Below, piece by piece: positions 1-5,236 of a stretch of DNA of 9,340 nt. Within the stretch, counting starts at the first letter, position 1, and every line of letters begins with the position of its first letter. Source of the DNA: Betaproteobacteria bacterium. Lineage in GTDB: Bacteria > Pseudomonadota > Gammaproteobacteria > Burkholderiales > SG8-39. Under the pieces are notes generated by a model. The model did no database searches. It was not told the origin of the DNA and worked only from the letters and a program-made list of their open reading frames with translations. Position numbers and translations under genes: made by a program. The DNA is taken from NCBI GenBank assembly GCA_019509895.1, contig JAEKLK010000225.1:1-9340 (forward strand), given 5' to 3'.

Positions 1-645
1 CGAAAGATCGAAGGTGCCGCCGCCCAGGTCGTAGACGGCAAAGACGCCCTCGGATGCGTTGTCCAGCCCATAGGCGATCGCCGCTGCGGTCGGCTCATTC
101 AGCAACCGGAGAACGTTGAGCCCCGCGAGCCGGCCGGCATCCTTGGTCGCCTGGCGCTGGGCATCGTCGAAGTACGCCGGCACGGTGATGACGGCGCCGG
201 TGAGCGGCCCGCCGAGCGACGCTTCGGCGCGCTCGCGCAGCACGCGCAGGATCTCCGCCGAGACTTCCACCGGGCTCTTGACGCCGGCAGCCGTGCGGAT
301 CTGCAGCATGCCGGGCGCGTCGACGAAATCGTATGGGGCGTTCTGCAGATGATCGATGTCCTTCACGCCGCGGCCCATGAAGCGCTTGACCGAGACGATG
401 GTGTTCGTCGGATCCACGGCCTGGTGCGCCTGCGCGGCATGGCCCACTTCGACGCGGCCATCGGCGCGGTAGCGCACGACGGAGGGGAGCAGCGGCCGGC
501 CCTGCGCATCGGGCAGCACGGTGGCGCCGCCGCTGCGCACAGTCGCCACCAGCGAATTGGTGGTGCCGAGATCGATGCCGACCGCGAGCCGGTGCTCGTG
601 CGGCGCGCTCGATTGCCCCGGCTCGGAGATCTGCAGAAGCGCCAT
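1..645 (-). CDS. hscA: Fe-S assembly Hsp70 chaperone HscA (N-terminal part, runs off window)
   Basis: This is the first 215 codons of the specialised Hsp70 that, with HscB, uses ATP to release Fe-S clusters from IscU to acceptor proteins in the cytosol. The ATG at 645-643 gives MALLQISEPGQ, the usual HscA-type N-terminus ahead of the ATPase domain. Phosphate-1 motif GIDLGTTNS lies at residues 23-31, NEPTAAAIAYGL follows in the middle, and phosphate-2 DLGGGTFDLS is at residues 206-215, exactly at the window edge. The substrate-binding domain is outside the window. There is no clear Shine-Dalgarno before the ATG; translation is probably coupled to hscB, whose ancestral stop (651-649) lies three bases upstream of the start. 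Because hscB now has an earlier stop at 711-709, that coupling may be weakened. HscA rather than DnaK is favoured by the N-terminus and the isc context. Confidence 0.95.
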   Translation of the reverse strand, partial: MALLQISEPGQSSAPHEHRLAVGIDLGTTNSLVATVRSGGATVLPDAQGRPLLPSVVRYRADGRVEVGHAAQAHQAVDPTNTIVSVKRFMGRGVKDIDHLQNAPYDFVDAPGMLQIRTAAGVKSPVEVSAEILRVLRERAEASLGGPLTGAVITVPAYFDDAQRQATKDAGRLAGLNVLRLLNEPTAAAIAYGLDNASEGVFAVYDLGGGTFDLS

Positions 646-648
646 TGG

Positions 649-711
649 CTATTCGATCGTTTCGTAGGCGCCGTCGATCTCGGCCTCCACCTTCTCGAGG
701 AACTTGAGCTA
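649..711 (-). other. hscB C-terminal remnant downstream of the amber codon
   Basis: Reading on in the hscB frame from the TAG at 711-709 gives LKFLEKVEAEIDGAYETIE and then TAG at 651-649. This matches the expected final helix of HscB (E. coli has KLRFLDKL at the same place). The amber codon replaces the residue equivalent to E. coli K150, and one base change from AAG, CAG or GAG explains it. Frame, length and spacing to hscA are all preserved, so the change looks recent, or is an error in the read. Confidence 0.9.
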
Positions 712-1164
712 GCGCACCAGACCGGCGGCGCCGGCGTAATCCCGGTGCTGGTCTATGCGGGCGGCGAGCTGCTGCTCGATCTCGCGCCGGTCAGCGTCGA
801 TACGCTTTTGCAGTACCTCGAGCGCCGTGGCGTCCTTCGACTGCGTCGCCTCCTCCAGCGCCTCGCGCAGCTCCATCTGCTCCATCAGGAACTCGGACGG
901 CATGGCGGTGTTGGTCTCGAACGCGACGTCGACGCCGTTCAGCGCGAGCAGGTGGCTCGCGCGGCTCACCGGGTTGCGCAGCGTCCGGTAGGCCTCGTTG
1001 ACGCGCGTGGTCCATTGCAGCGAGGCGCGCCGCTCGGCGTCGCCGGCGTGGGCGAAGCGGTCGGGATGCACGCGCGACTGGATCTCGCGATAGGCGCTCT
1101 GCAAGCGCTCTTCGTCCACGGCAAAGGCCGGCTGCAGACCGAACAAGTCGAAGTGGCTCTGCAT
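709..1164 (-). CDS. hscB: Fe-S assembly J-domain co-chaperone HscB, truncated by an in-frame amber codon
   Basis: HscB brings IscU to HscA and stimulates its ATPase. The N-terminal J domain starts HFDLFGLQP and has the HPD motif at residues 33-35 (HPDRF). A C-terminal helical part carries the typical EFLMEQMELREALEE stretch (about 89-103), which in E. coli HscB holds IscU contacts. The open frame stops at codon 152 with TAG (711-709), giving 151 residues against 171 in E. coli. The frame beyond the stop still encodes the missing 19 residues and ends at 651-649, so the ancestral length would be exactly 171. The ATG at 1164 is preferred over an in-frame TTG at 1170; neither has a good Shine-Dalgarno. 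A GC-rich hairpin sits just upstream. The J domain is intact, so the truncated protein may keep HscA stimulation but bind IscU poorly. A sequencing or assembly error is the main alternative. Confidence 0.9.
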   Translation of the reverse strand: MQSHFDLFGLQPAFAVDEERLQSAYREIQSRVHPDRFAHAGDAERRASLQWTTRVNEAYRTLRNPVSRASHLLALNGVDVAFETNTAMPSEFLMEQMELREALEEATQSKDATALEVLQKRIDADRREIEQQLAARIDQHRDYAGAAGLVR

Positions 1165-1176
1165 CGCCAAAGGAAA

Positions 1177-1193
1177 GGCGCGGGGCCCGCGCC
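1177..1193 (-). promoter_or_regulatory. GC-only hairpin between iscA and hscB
   Basis: On the minus strand GGCGCGGG is followed, after one C, by its perfect complement CCCGCGCC. In RNA this makes a stem of about seven G-C pairs with a 3-base loop. It occupies most of the 32-bp gap between the iscA stop and the hscB ATG and is followed by the pyrimidine run TTTCCTTT. It could attenuate transcription into hscBA, protect the iscRSUA mRNA 3' end, or hinder hscB initiation. It lacks a full U-run, so it is not a convincing intrinsic terminator. Confidence 0.5.
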
Positions 1194-1196
1194 GCG

Positions 1197-1517
1197 CTAG
1201 ATGTTAAAGCTCTCCCCGCAGCCGCACTCGTCCTTGACGTTCGGGTTGCGGAACTTGAAGCCCTCGTTCAGGCCCTCGCGCGCGTAGTCGAGCTCGGTGC
1301 CCTGCAGGTAGGGCAGACTTTTCGGATCGACGAGCACCGTCACGCCGCGGCTTTCGAACTGATGGTCCTCGGGGTTCGCCGCGTCGGCGAACTCGAGCTT
1401 GTACGCCATGCCGGAGCAACCGGAGGTACGCACCCCCAGGCGAAGCCCGACACCCTTGCCGCGCTTCGCGAGGTAGGACTGGACGTGCTTCGCCGCGTTT
1501 TCGGTAAGCGAGATCAC
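1197..1517 (-). CDS. iscA: A-type Fe-S cluster carrier IscA
   Basis: IscA binds iron or Fe-S clusters and hands them to apo-proteins, working after IscU in the cytosol. The 106-residue product is the family length (107 in E. coli). The three metal-binding cysteines are present: C34 in RTSGCSGMAY, and C98 and C100 in the C-terminal DECGCGES. The near-invariant GLNEGFKF and NPNVKDECGCGESF blocks are intact. The start is a GTG at 1517-1515 whose last two bases share the TGA stop of iscU (GTGA overlap), giving MISLTENAAK as the N-terminus; the frame is open much further upstream but there it overlaps iscU. AAGG lies four bases before the GTG, and translation is probably coupled to iscU. ErpA is excluded by the context and the C-terminal sequence. 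Confidence 0.96.
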   Translation of the reverse strand: MISLTENAAKHVQSYLAKRGKGVGLRLGVRTSGCSGMAYKLEFADAANPEDHQFESRGVTVLVDPKSLPYLQGTELDYAREGLNEGFKFRNPNVKDECGCGESFNI

Positions 1518-1936
1518 GCGACCTTCTGCTCCTCGGTCTTCGCCGCCGCGGCCTCGAAGCCCTGCTTCTTCTTGTAGTCGGCGACTGCCGCCTTGATCGC
1601 ATCCTCGGCGAGGATCGAGCAATGGATCTTCACCGGCGGGAGCGACAGCTCCTGCGCGATCTCGGTGTTCTTGATCGAGGCCGCCTGGTCGAGCGTCTTG
1701 CCCTTCACCCACTCTGTGACGAGCGAGCTCGAGGCGATCGCGGAGCCGCAGCCGTAGGTCTTGAAGCGCGCGTCCTCGATGCGGCCGTCGGCGCCGACCC
1801 TGATCTGCAGTTTCATGACGTCGCCGCACGCCGGGGCGCCGACCATGCCGGTGCCGACCGAATCGTCGCCCTTGTCGAACGAGCCGACGTTGCGCGGGTT
1901 CTCGTAGTGATCGATGACTTTGTCGCTGTATGCCAT
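1514..1936 (-). CDS. iscU: Fe-S cluster assembly scaffold IscU
   Basis: IscU is the scaffold on which IscS-derived sulfur and iron form a cluster before HscA/HscB-driven transfer. The product begins MAYSDKVIDHYENPRNVGSF, the standard IscU N-terminus. Cluster ligands are all visible: C37 and D39 in PACGDVMKLQ, C63 in YGCGSAIASSS and C106 in KIHCSILAEDAI. The HscA recognition motif LPPVK is at 99-103. At 140 residues it is about 12 longer than E. coli IscU because of an alanine- and charge-rich tail (FEAAAAKTEEQKVA). AAGGA about seven bases before the ATG is a reasonable Shine-Dalgarno. It starts nine bases after the iscS stop, and its own stop overlaps the iscA start by four bases. Confidence 0.98.
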   Translation of the reverse strand: MAYSDKVIDHYENPRNVGSFDKGDDSVGTGMVGAPACGDVMKLQIRVGADGRIEDARFKTYGCGSAIASSSLVTEWVKGKTLDQAASIKNTEIAQELSLPPVKIHCSILAEDAIKAAVADYKKKQGFEAAAAKTEEQKVA

Positions 1937-1945
1937 AGCCGTTCC

Positions 1946-3160
1946 TTAATGTGCAGCCCACTGCACGGTAGTCAAGTCGATGCCGTCTTTGTACATCTCC
2001 CACAGCGGGGAAAGCTCACGCAGCTTCGCCACCTTGCCCTTGATGAGGCCGGCCGCATAGTCCACCTCCTCCTCGGTGGTGAAACGTCCGAGGGTGATGC
2101 GGATCGAGCTGTGCGCGAGCTCGTCGTTGCGGCCGAGCGCCCGCAGCACGTACGACGGCTCGAGCGACGCCGAGGTGCACGCCGACCCGGAGGACACCGC
2201 GATGTCCTTCACCGCCATGATGAGCGACTCGCCCTCGACGAAGTTGAAGCTGACGTTGAGGTTGTGCGGGATGCGCCGCTCCAGATCGCCGTTGAGGTAG
2301 ACCTCTTCCATCGTCTGGATGTTCTTCCAGAGCTTGTCGCGCAGCGCGCGGATGCGTTCGTTGTCGGTCGCCATCTCGGCCTTCGCCAGGCGCGCCGCCT
2401 CGCCGAAGCCCACGATCTGGTGCGTCGGCAGCGTGCCGGAGCGGAAACCGCGCTCGTGGCCGCCGCCGTGGATCTGCGCCTCCAGGCGAACGCGCGGCTT
2501 GCGCCGCGCGTAGAGCGCGCCGATGCCCTTCGGTCCATACATCTTGTGCGCCGTAATCGTCAGCAGGTCGGCCCGCAGCTTGTTCATGTCGATGTCGACG
2601 CGACCGCCGCCTTGCACCGCATCGCAATGGAAGATGATGCCCTTTGCCTTGCAGATGTCGGCGATCTCCCAGACCGGCTGCAGCACGCCGATCTCGTTGT
2701 TCACCATCATGATGGAGGCGAGGATCGTGTCCGGGCGGATCGCGGCCTTGAACTTCTCGATGTCGACGAGGCCGTTCGGCTGAACGTCGAGGTAGGTCGC
2801 CTCGAAGCCCTGGCGCTCGAGCTCGCGGAAGGTATCGAGCACTGCCTTGTGCTCGGTCTTCTGCGTGATGAGGTGCTTGCCCTTGGTCTTGTAGAAGTTG
2901 GCCGCGCCCTTGATCGCCAGGTTGTTGCCCTCGGTCGCGCCGGAAGTCCAGACGATCTCCTTCGGATCGGCGTTGAGCAGCGCCGCGACGTGGCCGCGCG
3001 CCTCCTCCACGGCCTCCTCGGCCTTCCAGCCGAACGCGTGCGAGCGGCTGGCCGGATTGCCGAAGATCTCCGTGAGGAACGGGATCATCTTCTGCGCCAC
3101 GCGCGGATCGACCGGCGTGGTCGCCGAGTAGTCGAGGTAGATGGGTAGCTGCAGACTCAT
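1946..3160 (-). CDS. iscS: Cysteine desulfurase IscS
   Basis: IscS is a PLP enzyme that converts L-cysteine to alanine, storing the sulfur as a persulfide on a mobile-loop cysteine and passing it to IscU and to tRNA-thiolation partners. The product is 404 residues, exactly the E. coli length, and key residues fall on the same numbers: H104 (TEHKAV), D180 and Q183 (HCDAVQ), PLP lysine K206 (TAHKMYGPKG) and catalytic C328 (SGSACTSASLEPSYVL). The fold-type I N-terminus IYLDYSATTPVDPRV is clear. One mild oddity is HCDAVQ where E. coli has HVDATQ. The C-terminal segment ending LTTVQWAAH, needed for IscU docking, is intact. The ATG overlaps the iscR stop (ATGA, 3160-3157), and AAGGAG about 11 bases upstream, inside the iscR tail, serves as Shine-Dalgarno. 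Confidence 0.98.
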   Translation of the reverse strand: MSLQLPIYLDYSATTPVDPRVAQKMIPFLTEIFGNPASRSHAFGWKAEEAVEEARGHVAALLNADPKEIVWTSGATEGNNLAIKGAANFYKTKGKHLITQKTEHKAVLDTFRELERQGFEATYLDVQPNGLVDIEKFKAAIRPDTILASIMMVNNEIGVLQPVWEIADICKAKGIIFHCDAVQGGGRVDIDMNKLRADLLTITAHKMYGPKGIGALYARRKPRVRLEAQIHGGGHERGFRSGTLPTHQIVGFGEAARLAKAEMATDNERIRALRDKLWKNIQTMEEVYLNGDLERRIPHNLNVSFNFVEGESLIMAVKDIAVSSGSACTSASLEPSYVLRALGRNDELAHSSIRITLGRFTTEEEVDYAAGLIKGKVAKLRELSPLWEMYKDGIDLTTVQWAAH

Positions 3161-3624
3161 GCGGCAACCTTCTCCTTTTCCTCACGCGGGCGGAAATCCT
3201 TGATCACCGCGACCGGCTTGCCGCTCTGGTGCGCCACCAGGTCGGCGAGCGTCACCGACGAGAGATACTCGTGCATCTTCTCGTTCAGCGTCGCCCACAG
3301 GTCGTGCGTCATGCAACGGCGCTCCTCGTGGCAGTTCTCCTTGCCGCCGCACTGGGTGGCGTCGAGCGGCTCGTCTACCGCCCTGACGATGTGCGCGACG
3401 GTAATCTGCTGCGGAGCCTGAGCAATGTTGTAGCCACCACCTGGCCCGCGGACGCTCGACACGAGCTTCGCGCGGCGCAGCTTGCCGAACAGCTGCTCCA
3501 GGTAGGAAAGCGAGATGTGCTGGCGGTCGCTGATCGCCGCGAGCGTGACCGGCCCGCGGTTCTGGCGCATGGCCAAATCGACCATCGCGGTGACGGCGAA
3601 CCTGCCTTTCGTAGTGAGTCTCAT
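3157..3624 (-). CDS. iscR: Rrf2-family Fe-S cluster regulator IscR
   Basis: IscR binds a [2Fe-2S] cluster and, in that form, represses the isc promoter, so cluster shortage raises isc expression. The apo form also regulates other promoters. The 155-residue product starts MRLTTKGRFAVTAM with the Rrf2 winged-helix domain (about 1-75; recognition region HISLSYLEQLFGKLRRAKLV and the wing VRGPGGGY). The cluster ligands C92, C98, C104 and H107 are at the same positions as in E. coli. The ATG at 3624 is preceded by AGAGG three bases upstream, a close but usable Shine-Dalgarno. It is the first gene of iscR-iscS-iscU-iscA-hscB-hscA, and two IscR-like operators lie upstream, so autoregulation is expected. 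Confidence 0.98.
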   Translation of the reverse strand: MRLTTKGRFAVTAMVDLAMRQNRGPVTLAAISDRQHISLSYLEQLFGKLRRAKLVSSVRGPGGGYNIAQAPQQITVAHIVRAVDEPLDATQCGGKENCHEERRCMTHDLWATLNEKMHEYLSSVTLADLVAHQSGKPVAVIKDFRPREEKEKVAA

Positions 3625-3637
3625 AGGCCTCTGGTGA

Positions 3638-3662
3638 ATACCCGATTAATGCTGTCAAGTAT
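3638..3662 (-). promoter_or_regulatory. IscR-like type-1 operator, proximal to iscR
   Basis: The E. coli type-1 consensus has half-sites ATASYYGACT and AGTCRRSTAT separated by RWWWY. Here the half-sites read ATACTTGACA and AATCGGGTAT with a 5-base centre; I count 22 of 25 positions in agreement. It overlaps the -10 and the predicted start, a placement that fits repression by cluster-loaded IscR. Confidence 0.8.
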
Positions 3663-3687
3663 ACACTAATCCGACCGAATCAGTCGG
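3658..3687 (-). promoter_or_regulatory. iscR (isc operon) promoter
   Basis: On the minus strand TATACT (3663-3658) is a strong -10. Eighteen bases upstream is CCGACT (3687-3682), a weak -35 with the central GAC typical of promoters embedded in IscR boxes. The predicted start near 3653-3651 leaves a leader of about 28 bases before the iscR ATG. A TTGACA at 3658-3653 has no plausible -10 in front of the AGAGG ribosome site, so the upstream arrangement is preferred. Confidence 0.6.
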
Positions 3688-3691
3688 ACTT
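3667..3691 (-). promoter_or_regulatory. Second IscR-like operator, distal to iscR
   Basis: A 25-bp element centred 29 bp upstream of the proximal site has a good core (CCGACT, GATTC, GGTCGG) but weak outer ends; about 18 of 25 positions match the type-1 consensus. It covers the predicted -35 and the spacer. TCCGAC and GTCGGA also form a perfect 6-bp inverted repeat. E. coli iscR likewise has two IscR sites. Confidence 0.6.
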
Positions 3692-3720
3692 TAGTTCCCT
3701 TCTTTACTCATGGGGATCAG

Positions 3721-4425
3721 CTACTTGACGGCCCTCAGATCCCGGTGCGAGGCGTCGCCTTCAAGCTCGGCCATGCGGGCCTGGAGTAGCTCTAGCGCGC
3801 GCTCGAGCTCCTGCGAGTGCGCGACGAGCTGGTGGATCGCCTTGGCGTACGGATCGTCGTGCTCCTGCACTACCGCATAGGCATCAAAGCGCGCGGCGTT
3901 CTTCGCGTCCGCGTCCTCCACGATACGACCGGGAATCCCGACCACCGTGGCGCCGGCTGGCACCTCCTTCACCACCACGGCATTGGAGCCGATGCGCGCG
4001 CCCTCGCCGACGGTGAAGCCACCCAGGATCTTGGCGCCCGCGCCGACCACTACGCCCGCGCCGAGCGTCGGATGGCGCTTGGCGCCGCGATATAGGGACG
4101 TGCCGCCGAGCGTTACGCCCTGGTAGATGGTGCAACCGTCGCCGACCTCCGCCGTCTCGCCGATCACCACGCCCATGCCGTGGTCAATGAACACGCAGGA
4201 GCCGATCTTCGCCCCCGGATGGATCTCGATCCCGGTCAGCCAGCGGCCGAGGTGCGAGGTGAAGCGGCCGAACCACTTCAGGCCGCGCAACCAGAACCAG
4301 CGCGCGAGCTTGTGAACGTAGATGGCGTGCAGCCCGGGATAGCACGTGAGCACTTCCCAGGTGGTGCGTGCCGCCGGGTCGCGCTCGAGGATGCAGGCGA
4401 CGTCGCTGCGCAGTCTCGCGAACAT
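3721..4425 (-). CDS. cysE: Serine O-acetyltransferase CysE
   Basis: CysE transfers acetyl from acetyl-CoA to L-serine, giving O-acetylserine, the committed cytosolic step of cysteine synthesis. The 234-residue product is of the short Bacillus-like type. A helical N-terminal part (LRSDVACILERDPAARTTWE) is followed by a left-handed beta helix of hexapeptide repeats from about residue 65 (GIEIHPGAKIG, IDHGMGVVIGETAEVGDG, YQGVTLGGTS, RHPTLGAGVVVGAGAKILG) to GIPGRIV near 163-169. H82 in IDHGMG is the expected catalytic histidine, and E67 sits where E. coli has D143, as is normal in this subtype. The C-terminal tail is a charged helix (about 205-225). MFARLRSD is the family-typical start. No Shine-Dalgarno precedes it, and the predicted transcription start falls on the AUG. 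It lies between trmJ and iscR, and its cysteine product feeds IscS. Confidence 0.96.
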   Translation of the reverse strand: MFARLRSDVACILERDPAARTTWEVLTCYPGLHAIYVHKLARWFWLRGLKWFGRFTSHLGRWLTGIEIHPGAKIGSCVFIDHGMGVVIGETAEVGDGCTIYQGVTLGGTSLYRGAKRHPTLGAGVVVGAGAKILGGFTVGEGARIGSNAVVVKEVPAGATVVGIPGRIVEDADAKNAARFDAYAVVQEHDDPYAKAIHQLVAHSQELERALELLQARMAELEGDASHRDLRAVK

Positions 4426-4431
4426 GCGTCG

Positions 4432-4461
4432 ATTCTAGGGGTGCCCGACTAATTCAATCAA
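4432..4461 (-). promoter_or_regulatory. cysE promoter, probably leaderless
   Basis: On the minus strand TTGATT (4461-4456) and TAGAAT (4437-4432) are separated by 18 bases, a good sigma-70 match. Only six bases (CGACGC) lie between the -10 and the cysE ATG, so the expected start is at or within a base or two of the A of the ATG. There is no Shine-Dalgarno, which agrees with leaderless initiation. Confidence 0.6.
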
Positions 4462-4465
4462 CTAT
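4441..4465 (-). promoter_or_regulatory. IscR-like type-1 operator over the trmJ stop codon and the cysE -35
   Basis: Half-sites ATAGTTGATT and AGTCGGGCAC flank GAATT; I count 22 of 25 positions matching the E. coli type-1 IscR consensus, as good as the proximal iscR site. The TAG stop of trmJ (4464-4462) is inside the left half-site, and the cysE -35 lies wholly within the element. This position predicts repression of cysE by cluster-loaded IscR. It is inferred from sequence only. Confidence 0.65.
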
Positions 4466-5181
4466 TCCCGCGGCTCATCCCTGGGATGCCGCCCGCTCAT
4501 GAGAGCCTTGAGCAGGCCGCGCAGGATATTGACCTCCTCGCGCGCGAGCGCCGGCACGCGTGAGAAAAGCCGCCGCCAGCGCTCGCGAAGGCGCGATTGC
4601 GGCGTCATGAAGCCGGTCGCGACTGCGGCTTCCTCGAGATGCGCGTACAGGCCTTCGAGGTCCTCGACCGTGGCCCGCTTCTCGACGCGCGAAAACGGCA
4701 TCGCCGGGTCGACGCACATCCGTACTTCGTACGCGACCACCTGCACCGCCTGGGCAAGGTTGAGCGAGCTGAACTCGGGATTCGCCGGGATGTGCACGAG
4801 ATACTGGCAGGCAAACATCTCCTCGTTGGTGAGCCCGGCGGCTTCATTGCCGAAGACAAACGCCACGCGGTCGTTCATCTCGACCGCCTGCGCGGCGGCG
4901 CTGCGCACGTCGAGCACCTGCGGCGACCATTCGCGCGAGCGAGCGGAAAGCGCAAAGGCGGCGACGCAGTCATGGATCGCGTCATGCAGCGTCTCGTGCA
5001 CGGTCGCGCGCTCGAGCACGTCGACGGCGCTGGTCGCCATCCACTGCGCTTCGGGCGCGGGAAATCGTTCCGGCTGCACGAGCCGCAGGTCGGCGAGTCC
5101 CATCGCCTTCATGGCGCGCGCCGCGGCGCCGATGTTTCCCGGATGGCTCGGACGGCAGAGCACGATGCGGATCGGTGGCAT
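4462..5181 (-). CDS. trmJ: tRNA (cytidine/uridine-2'-O-)-methyltransferase TrmJ
   Basis: TrmJ is a SPOUT-fold methyltransferase that 2'-O-methylates the anticodon-loop nucleotide 32 of certain tRNAs using S-adenosylmethionine. The 239-residue product (246 in E. coli) shows all SPOUT motifs: NIGAAARAMKAMGL at 16-29 with the catalytic arginine R22, the knot elements FVFGNEAAGLTNEE at 108-121, and IPANPEFSSLNLAQAVQVV at 131-149. A helical C-terminal region (about 170-230) follows. The ATG at 5181 gives MPPIRIVLCRPSHPGNIG, the family start; the frame is open further upstream but only as antisense to suhB. A -10-like TATTCT ends six bases before the ATG and no Shine-Dalgarno is seen. The 3' end overlaps the IscR-like operator of cysE. 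Confidence 0.95.
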   Translation of the reverse strand: MPPIRIVLCRPSHPGNIGAAARAMKAMGLADLRLVQPERFPAPEAQWMATSAVDVLERATVHETLHDAIHDCVAAFALSARSREWSPQVLDVRSAAAQAVEMNDRVAFVFGNEAAGLTNEEMFACQYLVHIPANPEFSSLNLAQAVQVVAYEVRMCVDPAMPFSRVEKRATVEDLEGLYAHLEEAAVATGFMTPQSRLRERWRRLFSRVPALAREEVNILRGLLKALMSGRHPRDEPRE

Positions 5182-5186
5182 GCGAA

Positions 5187-5193
5187 TAGAATA
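5187..5193. promoter_or_regulatory. Overlapping -10-like elements for suhB and trmJ
   Basis: On the plus strand TAGAAT (5187-5192) could be a -10 for suhB, giving a leader of roughly 38 bases. On the minus strand TATTCT (5193-5188) could be a -10 for trmJ, placing its start on or next to the trmJ ATG. No good -35 is seen for either direction, so these are tentative. Confidence 0.3.
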
Positions 5194-5199
5194 CGCGTC

Positions 5200-5230
5200 C
5201 CCGAATGAGTTCGGGCTCCGTCCCCGAACT
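5200..5230. repeat. Mutually exclusive inverted repeats before suhB
   Basis: CCCGAA (5200-5205), AGTTCGGG (5208-5215) and CCCGAACT (5223-5230) share complementarity. The middle copy can pair with either flank: a 6-bp stem with loop TGAG, or a perfect 8-bp stem with a 7-base loop. The second stem ends seven bases before the suhB ATG. It could be a two-state leader structure or a dyad operator for a regulator of the divergent pair. Confidence 0.6.
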
Positions 5231-5236
5231 GTTCCT

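Noticed and set aside
649..711. Pyrrolysine-like or reassigned reading of TAG in hscB
   Set aside because: TAG is used as a normal stop at iscA, cysE, trmJ, DUF427 and the small basic gene here, so general reassignment is unlikely. A mutation or read error is simpler.
349..1200. Long plus-strand open frame of 283 codons opposite hscA, hscB and iscA
   Set aside because: It is antisense to clearly conserved genes, its translation is low-complexity and rich in Arg, Leu, Ala and His, and it matches no family I know. GC-rich coding DNA often leaves such frames open.
1622..3148. Plus-strand open frame of 508 codons opposite iscU and iscS
   Set aside because: It is the antisense shadow of iscS, whose active-site residues are all intact; the translation has no recognisable domain and no ribosome site.
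3653..3658. TTGACA as the isc promoter -35
   Set aside because: At 16-18 bases downstream there is only an ACCAGA-like sequence, and the start would fall inside the ribosome site. The hexamer is better explained as part of the IscR box.
4499..5236. In-frame upstream extension of suhB across trmJ
   Set aside because: MHPILNIAVRAARRAGS at 5237 is the true family N-terminus; upstream codons are antisense to trmJ.
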